NCBI GenBank assembly: GCA_947561715.1
Contig: OX387197.1
Location: forward strand, 15,001,001-15,065,000
Reading direction: 5' to 3'
Origin: Ascidia mentula
Lineage: Eukaryota > Chordata > Ascidiacea > Phlebobranchia > Ascidiidae
Length of the DNA stretch: 64,000 nt
Shown here: positions 53,996 through 64,000 of the stretch, in pieces
How positions within the stretch are numbered: position 1 is the first letter of the stretch
Layout of the letters: every line of letters begins with the position of its first letter
Notes under the pieces: model-generated
Database searches by the model: none
Told to the model about the DNA's origin: nothing
The model's input: the letters and a program-made list of their open reading frames with translations, nothing else
Position numbers and translations under genes: made by a program

Positions 53996-55599
53996 TTTAC
54001 AACATAATATTTTATATTTGAAACTTTCTTTCTAGTTGAACGCAAGTGTGGTCAGCCAACCAAATAAGTCTAAAAAGGCTCAACGTTCTACACAGGGTTG
54101 AGTTTGTGATAAAAATAAAACTCCCCTAATGTGTGAATGTGAATGTAGTTGACCGTTAGGCCATTACTTTGTGATGTGCCTGAACGCTTTGTGTGGTTGC
54201 CGACTAGCTAGTATGGGGTAACCCAATGCTAGCTGAACGCTTACATAAGTGTGGCTAACCTTAACTGGCCAAAACCAAAACTCCACCTTTAAGCTTTTTT
54301 TATATAGTGAGCATTTTTGTTCACAATTGCCGAGCATATGCAATTTTATACTAATACCCAGTTTCATATGGCTACTGGCGAGGCGTCTGGGTTGAATCAA
54401 AAATACCAACGATCACACTACAGGATGCCTGTTGGGCGTGATGGGAAATCCTGTGTTAACTTACAATAGCTGAAATCTAACAAATTGATTTACAATTTTT
54501 TTTATAGGTTGAGACTTGGGGGCGTATTTCTCTTCATGAAGCACATGATTCCTTTTCGTATGTACAGCAAATGACCTGTTGTATTAAAATAAGTAACCTT
54601 TCACTGGATCTGTGAGTACATTTTTGTTTCAGTTTAAATTACCGAAAATACTATTTTATGTATTGTCATAGTAACGCATCTGCACCTACTAACATATCTG
54701 TGCTGCTTTGACTTGTCACTGTGGAAATATGAAAATGTTTTAAAAAAACCAACTAAAGTAATCTAAATTATTTGCGAGTTTGCCATCTACCCTGCATTTA
54801 AAAAGATAGCATGGCTTGTATTACCAGTTTTTTTCCTTCCTCAGGAGTGAAGCATGAACTGACAAGTTCATCCGAATTGTTGTTGTCCTGCAATTGAAAT
54901 AAAACTAACATTCCAATTTGTTTTTACATAAACCACTTGTAAACCTCGAATAACTTGTGCCTATCGAGTGTAGTATTTTGTCCTTGGTATTCAGGCTTTG
55001 AAATAGCACGACGTTTGACCGTAATTAAACATTGACAAATCTAAAGGTTTTTTCCACAAGTACATACTTTTACAGAAAGTTAACAAATTGGCAGAAGAAG
55101 CTAAAATAAGCTGGAAACGGAATTGCTTTTAAATTAATGGCTTTATATGAGATTAACCGTGTTTTCTTAAAAAAAAACACGCTTAACCGGATTCGTTCGT
55201 AAGTTTAATTTTAAGACGTTATTTCTTCTACACATACAGCATTGCGTCCTCGGAGATTTTATGCAACAAAGCCAGTTATTGTTAATACACTGCAAACCAG
55301 TTGCGCATAAAAATTTTAATTGTAGCATTTACCACATTTTTTTTATTTCTTTTTGACTTATTTATCTTCTTCACTGAACGATTAATTTTATTTACAAATA
55401 TTCCAAGGTGTTATGCAGCAAATAATGTCCAAAGTGCCCACACAGCGAAGTACAAACTCAGCTAGTAGAATTCATCAGCAGCACTGACGCACCGACGCAC
55501 CGACGCACGACAATAGCCTTTGTGACCGCACAAACCAGGCTTACATCGAATCTGCGTCCGACTTTCAATTTAGGTGTAAGTGTGGTAACCTTATGCAGA

Positions 55600-57583
55600 A
55601 GGCAACTGTTTTAAAATTATTATGTGATTTTTACATTGATAATACATGTGTTTAAACAGCAGGTGATTGCTTTGTTCAATTAACGTTCGCGCTGATTTTA
55701 ATGTTTCCGAGATTTCTATGGAATTCGCATATCTCGACTAATTCTGGTGACGGTTCTTTATTTCGTAAACTTTTTTTTTGAGGATATTGTTACTGTAACG
55801 CTGTATGCACTTTTAAGGATAGTCACAAAGGCATTTTGTGTGTTTATTTTCATTTAATTTCGTAACGATGTTTTATTTTTGTTTATCTTCGGTGGCAGGC
55901 AGCCTTCCTGTTGTGTTGCGCCGCTACCGCAACATATTGTTTACCGGATATTTGTGTAACCTTTTTGGGGGGTAATGTCCTGAAACCTATTTGCAAACAG
56001 CTTGATTGAACATTGTATTTTTGTGTATTGTAGCAATTATATTGGTAAAAATTAGCATGCTAGTTTTAAACCAATGGCATCCCAAATTCTGCACAAATAC
56101 TCTGCATTTTGTACCCCTGCTGTGAAATATTCCATCATTGTTGTTTATGTCGCACACAATATCATGTTGAAGGTGCACGACGGGTGTACAATACAAATGT
56201 GGAAGCTAGTGAAACATAGGATTCCCCATTGGTAAAGCAAGTTGCCACACAATTTGGTTTGCCACAAACTAAAGTTAAGGTAAAGCACACACAAGTTCCA
56301 AATATATTGTACACAGTAGATCTTAATGCATGCTAAGGAAGTTTTTTCAAAAATATATTTTACTATAACTCTTCTACAGGTTATTGTTTCAAAAGCTAGA
56401 ATTATATGTTCACTGAAATTAAATTGAAAAATACAATTTCCAAACAAAAACCTTGTTCAATTTGCATTTCAACATTGGCCCCAACCCTTTTCTATGTAAT
56501 GACGAAAAAATGTCACAGGAAAGTTACTTTGGTAGCCTTAGGGACTGTCTCTGCTATCTGTAGGACGTAAGATTCGCTTGGAGGCACCTCAGATCCTTGC
56601 TGTGTTTTGTCCAATGTAGCTGCAATAAATTTTTCCCCTTCAAATAGTTCTAGTGGACCTTCATGCGCCACAAACCGCAGGAATTATTTTGGACAAAAAA
56701 GCAGATCATTCAGTATGTGTAACAATGCTGATGAGATTTATACTTGTTTTGGGGGATTTAATACTGATATGGGGCCTTCACTTTACCACTTTTACATTTG
56801 GATTCATAACTACAGAGCAAAACTTAAGCAAAAACCTCAACAAAAAATGATTCATTTTGGCAGCCAACCGGTTATAATTTGTTTGCGCGGAGTTTAAAAA
56901 ACACAGGTTGTTACTTTTTTAACTGCATGCAGAAAAGACTTTTTTCTCCTTGGGCGCTTCATGATAAATTTTTTGGTATTTTTCGCACACAGTAACAGAT
57001 TTTGTAACAACTCCAGTAAAAAATCCCAAGTAGTTTGTTTGACATCAAACAAACAATAAGGTTTTGTGAAAGTAATTTTCCGCCATTGTAGTTATGCTTA
57101 AACTTTTTTGGTTGCGCCCATGACATTATTTATCTAATAATGTTTATCCCCCACTCCTAAAAAATATCCAATGAAAAACAGCTTTTTATTTAATTTTTCC
57201 AGGTTGCTCAAAGTTTATTTACATTTCTATGATTTAGCATGGATACTTTCATGTATTAAAAATGTTAGGCTAATGTAACAATAAAGATTCTTCATTAATG
57301 TACTTTTAAGATATTGCTAAATTTGGAAAAAAAATGGGCGAATTTGTCACAAAGTGAAAAAAAAACTACAACATAATGCCGAAGTCCATCTCTCCAGAAA
57401 ACAGTGAAGATGCTAAATTAAAACGATTTTCTGTCATGAAAAAACTCGACAACATTGTAGGAATATGGACAGATTTGCCAAACTGCATCAAAACAACTAC
57501 TTGTTTGTTCAAAGTGTAAACAAATGGAAGAAAATGAAATAGTCCAATGTGTTGGAGGAGTCCTAATTGCAGGAGATGAAGTA
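55600..57583. other. Mostly unrecognised DNA before the pogo element
   Basis: AT-rich, no TIR pairs or RNA genes seen. A plus-strand frame at 56607-56897 has Ser/Asn-rich text with no family I know. Around 57375-57583 a short readable stretch (LLVCSKCKQMEENEIVQCV) has a CxxC pair and is cut by the pogo end at 57584; it may be an exon of the DNA into which pogo inserted. Confidence 0.35.
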
Positions 57584-59937
57584 GGGGAAGTGCGGGACCT
57601 ATGGCCACCCTTGAATATTTAAAATAATTACCGATCTGTTACCTAAAAACCTCTAAGATTAATTTATGGTATCGAGATTATATACCTTTCTTACCCAAAG
57701 GGATTTCGTTGCAGACGGCCATCAGCTAAAAGTCATATCTTTGAAAAGCGGTTTTTCGTTGTTGTTTGTAAACTAGGTAAGTCTCTGTTCGAACCATATA
57801 TATTCTTTACCATATTAATTTTAAATTTTCCTATTATTTGATTGAAATGTTATATACATATGTAATATTAACCAGTCAATTTGTTTAATATTAACCAGTC
57901 AGGCATATTGTAACGTAACAAACAGAAATTAATATTTTTTTATAAATGGACGTCATGGGGACCCATGGTCACATATGACATGGTGACCTTTCGCCACTTG
58001 ACCATTGGTCACCAAACACTTTTTGGTAAATATTTTCACTTTTTTAGCTGAAATGCCGACATTTAAAAAGAGAAAATCTACAAAAGGTTTGTTTTTGAAG
58101 AAAGATCTTAATTCTGCCGTGCAAGCCGTTCTGGAGAACGGAATAAGTGAAAACCTGGCTTCTACTCGATACAGCATCAGTCGGTCGACTTTACGAAGAT
58201 ATGTCAAACAGGCAAAATTGCAAGGCAGCACAACCGTTAAGAAGTTAAGCATGTCCACTATGCAGGTTTGTGTACTCAAATAGAAATTGTTTAGATGTCC
58301 TGGTAATTAGATACTTTAAATTTGTAAGATTCAAGTAGCAATTAGAGAACTACAAAAAAGATTCGTACGAGAAAAATCTACAGATGGTCTACAGATGCTA
58401 CAAAAAAGATTCGTATTTAGCAAAATCTACAGATGGTTAGAAATTGACATATTATTCATGAACATGGCGAAGGTACAGAGAGTGAGCTATTTAAATACGG
58501 AGGTGTTTTCTGGTGAAGAGGAAACAGCACAGGCTTGTTATCTGGTGAAGTCAGCAAAGATGTTTTATGGTTTATCAAAGTTTCAATGCAGACAGCTTGC
58601 TTACAGATTTGGTGTTACAAAACGAAAATTAATTCCACGAAGCTGGGAAAGAAATGAGGCTGCCGGCGAAGATTGGTTTTAGAAAACGTGTTGGTAATCT
58701 AAGTTTACGAAGACCGGAGGCCACAAGTATGGCTCGAGCTATGGGGTTTAATCGTCACAATGTGAGAGAATTTTTCAAAAATCTTCACGAACTTTGTTCC
58801 AGAGGTGGTGTCCCGATTGCCCCACAGAATATTTGGAATCTTGACGAAACAGGTTTGTCCACTGTACTGCAACCTCAAAGAGTTAATGCAGAAAAAGGAG
58901 CAAAACAAATCGGCAAAATCACATCAGCTGAACGAGGAACAAATATAACTTAAAGGGGCACCTACTGGAAGCCTGGGTCTCGCATATACGTCTGGCTGGA
59001 TGACACCGGATTTGTTCCCAACGGTATTGCAGCATTTATTAAGTTTATGGGTGTGTCAGTCCATAATCCAGGCATTATGATTATGGATAATCTCAGTAGC
59101 CACATTTCCTTAGAGGTCATAGAAATAACACGCAGCGCAGGTTTATCTTTGTTGACCTTTCCACCACATTGCAGCCTGTGTCTGCAACCTCTAGACGTTT
59201 TCGTATTTGGTCCCTTTAAGAAGTTTTACTCTACATTTTCCGACGCATGGATGACAACAAATCCGGGAAAAACCATATCTATATACGACGTTGCTGAAAT
59301 CTCAAATTTGGCCTATCAAAAGTCCTTTACGATAGAGAACATCGTACCTTCGTGGAAGTCAACTGGGATTTTTCCTTACAATCCTGAAATATTTACAGGT
59401 GACCAATATTTACCGTCCCAGGTTACTGATATTGCACCACTGGCAAGTATCCCATCGACTTCAAGTGATAAATGATTCCGTTGGTGATCCTGATTTGTCG
59501 ATACTCACGGCATTAAGTCCGTACCCAAAAGTATCTGTTCAGTCGAAACGTAGGCCTAGTCGAAAAAAGACCAAGTCACCCATTATCACAGATAGTTCTC
59601 AAAAACGACTTCTTCTGGAGAAAAGAAAGCCGGTAAAACAGCCAGAAAATTATTCTTCCAGCAGTGAAAGCATTGTTGCAATGTCTTTAAACTCAGATTC
59701 GGATGAAAATGCTTGTGAAGAAGACACCATAAGCGAAGAGGAAACAGAATTGCTTCCAGTACGACTAAACCCCACAAGTTATGTTGTTGTTAGAGTGCAC
59801 ACCGAACACAACAACTACCGCAATTATATCGGATTACTCACCAAAGGGCGGGATAAAGAAGGTGGTTTTGAAATTAAATTCATGAAAAAATCAGAAAAGA
59901 TGTCTGCCTTCATTTTCCCCCAGAACGAAGAACTTGC
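57584..59937 (+). mobile_element. pogo/Tigger element, 3' truncated
   Basis: It begins at a TA (57582-57583) with GGGGAAGTGCGGGACCTATG, the G-rich start typical of pogo-type TIRs. The transposase gene starts at 58053. The 3' TIR is missing: the sequence changes at about 59938 to CACTA-like copy B. About 460 bp of untranslated leader lie between the TIR and the gene. Confidence 0.75.
58053..59937 (+). pseudogene. pogo/Tigger (CENP-B/JRK-type) transposase
   Basis: Exon 1 (58053-58265) is a psq-type helix-turn-helix (LENGISENLASTRYSISRST). The next part has LNTEVFSGEEETAQACYLVK and YGLSKFQCRQLAYRF (CENP-B-type DNA binding), [33 protein letters not shown] (first Asp), then GIMIMDNLSSHIS (second Asp), FPPHCSLCLQPLDVFVFGPF (third acidic residue) and a late SYVVVRVH...FIFPQNEEL tail. 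Breaks: a local duplication of about 48 bp near 58345-58435, a one-base shift near 58680, a stop and a loss of about 20 codons near 58950, and a one-base shift near 59475. Confidence 0.85.
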
Positions 59938-61745
59938 GTCATGGAATGGTAGAGTGGTTCTTATGAACAAAAAGCTTATCCCAGTAGGTGTGATGATGAA
60001 TTTAATCAGTTCATATATAACCATGATGAACATCGACACCAATTGTCTGTTTCTCCACTGATTGATTGCAACATTTCCTGTGTAAATGGATTTTGTTTAG
60101 ACTACATGCATTTGGTTTGTCTTGGTGTGATGCGCCGGATTCTTGTATTTTTTAAAAAAGGTCCACAAAGTGTTGCAGACTTTCATCTCTTCAGTTACAA
60201 CAAATATCTGACAAGTTGATAATGCTAAATGGCAAACCTCCCAGAGAATTTGCACGGCAGCCTCGATCTTTATTGTGTTTAGACCGATGGAAAGCAACCG
60301 AATTTCGGCATTTTTTTGTAATATACTGAGGCAATTGTTCTAAAAGGAATTGTCGAACGCAATACTTATGTTCATTTTATGTCAGTTGCAATATCCATTT
60401 TAGTAAATCCCAACAGTGAAAGCCGAAGTAAATTGCTGCCATATGCCAACAGCCTTTGCAACTATTTTGTAGACATGTGCAAAAAGATATATGGTGATAC
60501 ATTTACTGTCTATAATGTTCATTGCTTACGTCATTTGAGTGATGATGTGAAATATTTTAAATCCCCTTTGGATGATTTTTCTGCCTTTCGTTTTGAGAAT
60601 CATTTGCGTACTCTAAAAAAGTTTGTTCGAAATTGCAAAAATCCGGCTGTAGATTCCCAAACCCAATTTCGTTAATTCTTTCACGTTATGTTTTCTATGT
60701 TTGGCACAACTCTCGTTATTATGTGACAAAGGCTGCACAGTAGACGAGCGCGTGCAGACCGCATGGTTATGTTTTTCATTGCCAGTTTTTGTGGTATATA
60801 ATAATACTGATTCTATTTGAAGAAGGTTTTAGTTGCAAAACGCGAAATAGTTTGTTGACTGCTTTGCAACAATTGAAAAGTTTACTGGATTACTAATGCA
60901 ACTGAAAGATGTGTTCTCACTACTGATAATTTACGGAATAAGATCGGTCGCAAAACAGTTCGGTAAGTGCGATTGAATTTGCCATAGTGTGAATTTGTCT
61001 ATATTTTGAATGTACAATTGTGTTTCTTTAACTAGAAACCGTTCCATTCCTGGCGCGTTGTTGTGCCGGTCGTTCCTGTATCGAATACAAGTGTCTGTTG
61101 TGTTTCGCGGGCTCGACTACCTAGAAGATTGGATGGGACGCGTTTGGGCTCAAGGCCAAAAAACTGCTGTGTAGCGTGTAGCGCCGCCGATCCGCAGAAA
61201 AAGCACGTTACACCGGCTGTACAAATATTTAATCGAATTTCTGAAATTGACAATGGTACTCTAATCCAACATGGTTTTGCTTCATTTTCTTGTGTATTTA
61301 CATCACTAAAAGATGGGTGTTTTTCTCTTAGAAATGGTAACTTTGCAATTGTTAAAGAAGTTATTCTTTCATCAAGTGAGTGGATTCATATTTTTTGCAG
61401 CCATGTGATTCGAGACTTTTGAACACTTATTTTGCAAGGTGCCTTGATTCTAAAAACATTCAAAATTTAAAAAGATACGATTTAAAGTGCAAGATGGTTT
61501 GTCTTCCTTGTGCAAATGGCTATGTTGTATGTGATTCCTTCTGTTTGGATCAAGAATCAAACCGTCTTTTGGCCTCCAGTTGGGAGCAATCCTGTGAAAC
61601 TCATGAAAACTCTTGAGGCTCCGAGTTCTGACTGGCGAAAGTTTCTGCTTGTAAAGATAAAAACGACGTCAGGAAGTACATGCAGCAGTTGTCTGATTAT
61701 AGTGGCAGAGATTCCCTATGTATGTGTGATGTGGGTGTTGTAAGT
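59938..61745 (+). pseudogene. EnSpm/CACTA-like transposase, copy B, and start of its DUF4806 partner
   Basis: It matches copy A from SWNGRVV on (26.0 kb), but keeps bases that A lost around the DEFN/SVSPLIDC segment. It carries one-base shifts near 60165 and 60315 and a small loss near 60384. It is split by a BEL solo LTR at 60648-61212. At about 61525 the transposase end (CLPCANGY) is fused by a 90-100 bp deletion to the DUF4806 start (VIPSVWIKNQTVFWPP), removing the stop, the spacer and the partner's ATG. The order transposase then DUF4806 gene is therefore ancestral to both copies. Confidence 0.8.
60648..61212 (+). mobile_element. Solo LTR of the BEL/Pao family
   Basis: 565 bp, beginning TGTAGATTCCCAAACCC and ending AGCACGTTACA, alignable along its length with the 506-bp LTRs at 40.5 and 46.9 kb but diverged. 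CCGGC is duplicated outside (60643-60647, 61213-61217). The empty site survives in transposase copy A near 26667 (AATCCGGCTGTACAAA). It arose by LTR-LTR recombination of an older insertion. Confidence 0.95.
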
Positions 61746-62161
61746 GGAAGTTTGATGTGGGAGTTTAATTTATTTCGAAAATTAATCACAAACTGAAAGT
61801 TGCTTAGAAAGGCATTTTAAACAAAACAGAAATTTGTTAAATCATGATCGTTTTTGAGAAGTTGTAAGAACACTTCAAAAGAACATGCCTAGTATTATGC
61901 AAAAGGGCAAAAGTAACTGTCATGATAAGTTAGACATTGATTATGTGACACGTTACTTCCAAGGGTCAGCTTCTCGACAACCACTTTTGGTTATAAGCTG
62001 GCCCATCCCGTTAATATAGGCCTAATGTGTAATTTTTTTTATCTCTCAATTACGATTGTTTTTGAAACGTTGAATTGATATATTTGTTACAGTTATCATT
62101 TGCTGTTTAGCTTCAAAAGTTGTTTTATTTCATGCTACTGTACATTTGTCCAAAAAATATG
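61746..62161. other. No recognised feature
   Basis: AT-rich DNA between CACTA-like copy B and the mini-Gypsy element. I see nothing nameable. Confidence 0.4.
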
Positions 62162-62165
62162 AGCT

Positions 62166-63054
62166 TGTGGCGACCGAACTGTAGTGTTCGCCTGTGCATT
62201 GAAGCGTGCTATTGCCTTTTTCCCGTGTCGCGATTGCCGCCTTATATACATGTGTTTTTTGTGTTGCTCGCCCCTTTCTGACTCTCGCAATAAAGCATCA
62301 ACCGCTTTACTGGTGACCCCGAGGCTCCAAAGCCGTTATTTGGAGGTCATGGAGACTGAAAACGCTGTCGCGCTTAAGCTGCCCACGTCCTGGCCAACCC
62401 AGCCACGTGTTTGGTTGCAACAAGCTGAGGCGCAGTTTGCGCTAAAGAAGATCACAGCAGATGAAACGAGGTACTTTCTTTCTTTGGGACAAGGTTTCCG
62501 GCCGCAACTTTTTGGTTGACACTGGTGCTGAAGTCAGCACACTTCCCCCACACCCAAGGGTTCCTGCACATCCCCTCTGGTGTTTACAAATGGAAGTTCG
62601 TGTTGGCCGATGTCTCACGTCCACTGCTCGGTGCTGACTTTCTCCGCGCTAATCGCCTGCTTGTCGACGTTGTCAGGAAACGTCTTGTTCACTCAGAGGT
62701 GTTCGCGAGCTAGCGTCGGACAAAACTTTCACTTTGGACATTGGAGGTCGTTCACAAACGATTTCGATCGACCTCCTAAAGCCGGCTCACGTCGACATTA
62801 CGGTACCAGTTCCAGTTGCCGTACCCCCAGCGAGAGGCAGACCACGGCGCAATGTACGACCACCGCAACGCTATTCAGCGTGACACTTGCACGCTTCTGG
62901 AGGGGGGTCCTGTGGCGACCGAACTGTAGTGTTCGCCTGTGCATTGAAGCGTGCTATTGCCTTTTTCCCGTGTCGCGATTGCCGCCTTATATACATGTGT
63001 TTTTTGTGTTGCTCACCCCTTTCCGACTCTCGCAATAAAGCATCAACCGCTTTA
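62166..63054 (+). mobile_element. Internally deleted Gypsy-type LTR element, 889 bp
   Basis: Two 144-bp LTRs (62166-62309, 62911-63054) differ at two positions. AGCT is duplicated outside (62162-62165, 63055-63058). TGGTGACCCCGAGG directly after the first LTR is a primer-binding site; CTGGAGGGGGG before the second is a polypurine tract. Each LTR holds TTATATACA and AATAAA. Between them are only short remnants of gag (METENAVALKLPTSW) and an aspartic protease (LVDTGAEVS). It is a broken, non-autonomous derivative of the Gypsy superfamily; the LTR match suggests a recent insertion. Confidence 0.93.
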
Positions 63055-63057
63055 AGC

Positions 63058-63439
63058 TCTTATTTCTTTGCGCGGTTCTCTTCAATGTTACGCCTGTACA
63101 TTTTTCTGTGTTTATTCAGCACCAATTGCAACAAATCAGCAGCGGTTTTGGTAAAAATAAAAAACGAACTTTTGGTAAAAATAAAAAACGAACACAATAA
63201 ACATAAATGAATACCAGTTCGTTATGACTACTGTGGTCCAACTGCAAGCCAAAAATTGGCCCGCGAATAATAGTCAGCTTTGCTTCAATCTAGCAATATC
63301 ACTTCAATTTTTGTTTCTTTGTTATTGTAATTGAAAAAAAAACTGAATGATCCCTTGTATACCACTTTGTTGTCAAAGCTAAGGGTCAAGGTAATGAGTA
63401 CGTGTAAAAAAAGGTGGAAGAAAGATCATTTCAAAATAA
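63058..63439. other. Short spacer, no gene seen
   Basis: AT-rich. It contains a 23-bp imperfect doubling of TTTGGTAAAAATAAAAAACGAAC at 63147-63193, with no other signal. Confidence 0.4.
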
Positions 63440-64000
63440 ATGATAAGATTATATTTTTGCAGAAAATTCAGGAAAACCACTCTGTCTAGTATGAGGTTTT
63501 TCAGGAGGTAAACCTCAAGAACAAACAGGAGAGACAAGTGGCTGCGATGTTTAGTTTTGTGAGCAGCCGAAAAACAAGCCTTGTAGCTTCATATGAATTT
63601 GCACTCCTCAAGTCATTTCGAGAAGGTGAATTAGTTAGGAAATGTTCGATCAAAATGGCATGGCAAGGACAGTGGCCAATTTGAGTCGACACATTACTTG
63701 TAAGTTGAACATCTTAATGGACAAATGCAGATACTTTTCAATATCACTTACGGATGTGAGTGATATTAGTCAATTACTGATATTAGATGAGGATTTTGTT
63801 GCTCACTTTGAGGAAAGTGTGTATGGAAAACACCGATACCTTTCAAGCGCAGCTTTAAAGCAATGAATTTCTTAGTTGCTTGGCTTTTCTTACCGAGGAA
63901 ACAAATCACTTGAATATGCTAAATCTGAGTTTGCAGGGGAAAGAACAGAGCATTTCGAATTTAGTGGCTCATTTAGAAGGTTTCCGCTCGAAGTTGGTGT
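63440..64000 (+). pseudogene. hAT transposase remnant (GTF2IRD2/SCAND3-like), running off the window
   Basis: The translation gives SLVASYEFALLKSFREGE (the usual 'tSLkaSYklA' segment), then NILMDKCRYFSISLTDVSDI with SQLLI, where the family has LDESTDVSD..QLL, and near the end EETNHLNMLNLSLQGKEQSI, the characteristic late-core motif of Charlie/SPIN-type hATs. At least two frame changes and missing segments (between LLILDED and the late motif) show it is dead. Its 3' end is beyond the window. Confidence 0.8.

Larger units (their letters stand above)
51328..55590. mobile_element. MULE copy 4 (4,263 bp) with about 290-bp TIRs and 9-bp target duplication
   Basis: TIRs 51328-51615 and 55296-55590 are near-identical inverted copies starting GGTTACCACACTTACACCTAA. 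TTATGCAGA is duplicated directly outside (51319-51327, 55591-55599), the MULE length. The TIRs hold a GTGCGTCGGTGCGTCGGTGC microrepeat and poly-A runs. Inside are N-terminal MULE exons, a truncated Harbinger (52.68-53.80 kb) and the PHD-like exon of the MULE gene. It lacks the catalytic core and would depend on another copy to move. Confidence 0.95.

Overview
This is eukaryotic, almost certainly animal, DNA: AT-rich, with short introns (about 70-400 bp) that have GT...AG borders and T-rich acceptors, a tRNA-derived SINE, BEL/Pao and Gypsy-type LTR elements, and many families of cut-and-paste transposons. A marine or aquatic invertebrate fits best, but the sequence alone does not fix the phylum. 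The window is a graveyard of nested mobile elements. I found no gene that is clearly an intact, ordinary cellular gene; the best host candidates are a broken alpha-kinase gene (21.2-22.9 kb) and a set of tiny exon-like units (50.5-51.0 kb).

Layout. 0-3.3 kb: a single-stranded-DNA-virus-like fossil with a capsid-like frame, a Rep (nuclease plus SF3 helicase) frame and a small zinc-binding E7-like frame. 3.3-20.4 kb: a hAT remnant, then an integrase-core gene split by a 15,962-bp Mutator-like element (MULE) with a perfect 9-bp target duplication. That MULE holds two tail-to-tail copies of one gene (MULE transposase, SWIM finger, Ulp1/C48 protease, PHD-like finger), 57-bp minisatellites inside its arms, a 3 x 1,677-bp tandem triplication and a 131-bp-arm palindrome. 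20.4-24.4 kb: an alpha-kinase pseudogene with a MITE inserted in an exon, and GACGT-rich repeat DNA. 24.4-29.6 kb: a Harbinger-type MITE, then an EnSpm/CACTA-like transposase followed by a nine-exon DUF4806-type companion gene. 29.8-31.6 kb: tandem repeats and a second, older copy of the virus-like element. 32.2-39.4 kb: two inverted copies of one TIR element, the second carrying a nested stack of two more transposons, the inner one a Harbinger with two convergent genes. 40.5-47.4 kb: a very young BEL/Pao retrotransposon with matching LTRs and a 5-bp target duplication. 47.6-50.5 and 51.3-55.6 kb: two further MULEs, one with long TIRs and a 9-bp duplication. 57.6-61.7 kb: a pogo/Tigger element joined to a second CACTA-like copy, which is split by a BEL solo LTR. 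62.2-63.1 kb: an internally deleted mini-Gypsy element. 63.4 kb to the end: a hAT transposase remnant.

How the parts relate. Several elements date one another by nesting. The 25.5-27.0 kb transposase preserves the empty site of the solo LTR at 60.6 kb. The MITE at 24.4-25.5 kb shares terminal sequence with the Harbinger fragment at 52.7-53.8 kb. The four MULE copies share exons and intron positions but keep different parts of the gene. The most unusual points are the MULE that pairs a SUMO-protease-like domain with a PHD-like finger, its composite 16-kb structure, and the two diverged VP-Rep virus-like copies, one followed by an E7-like frame.
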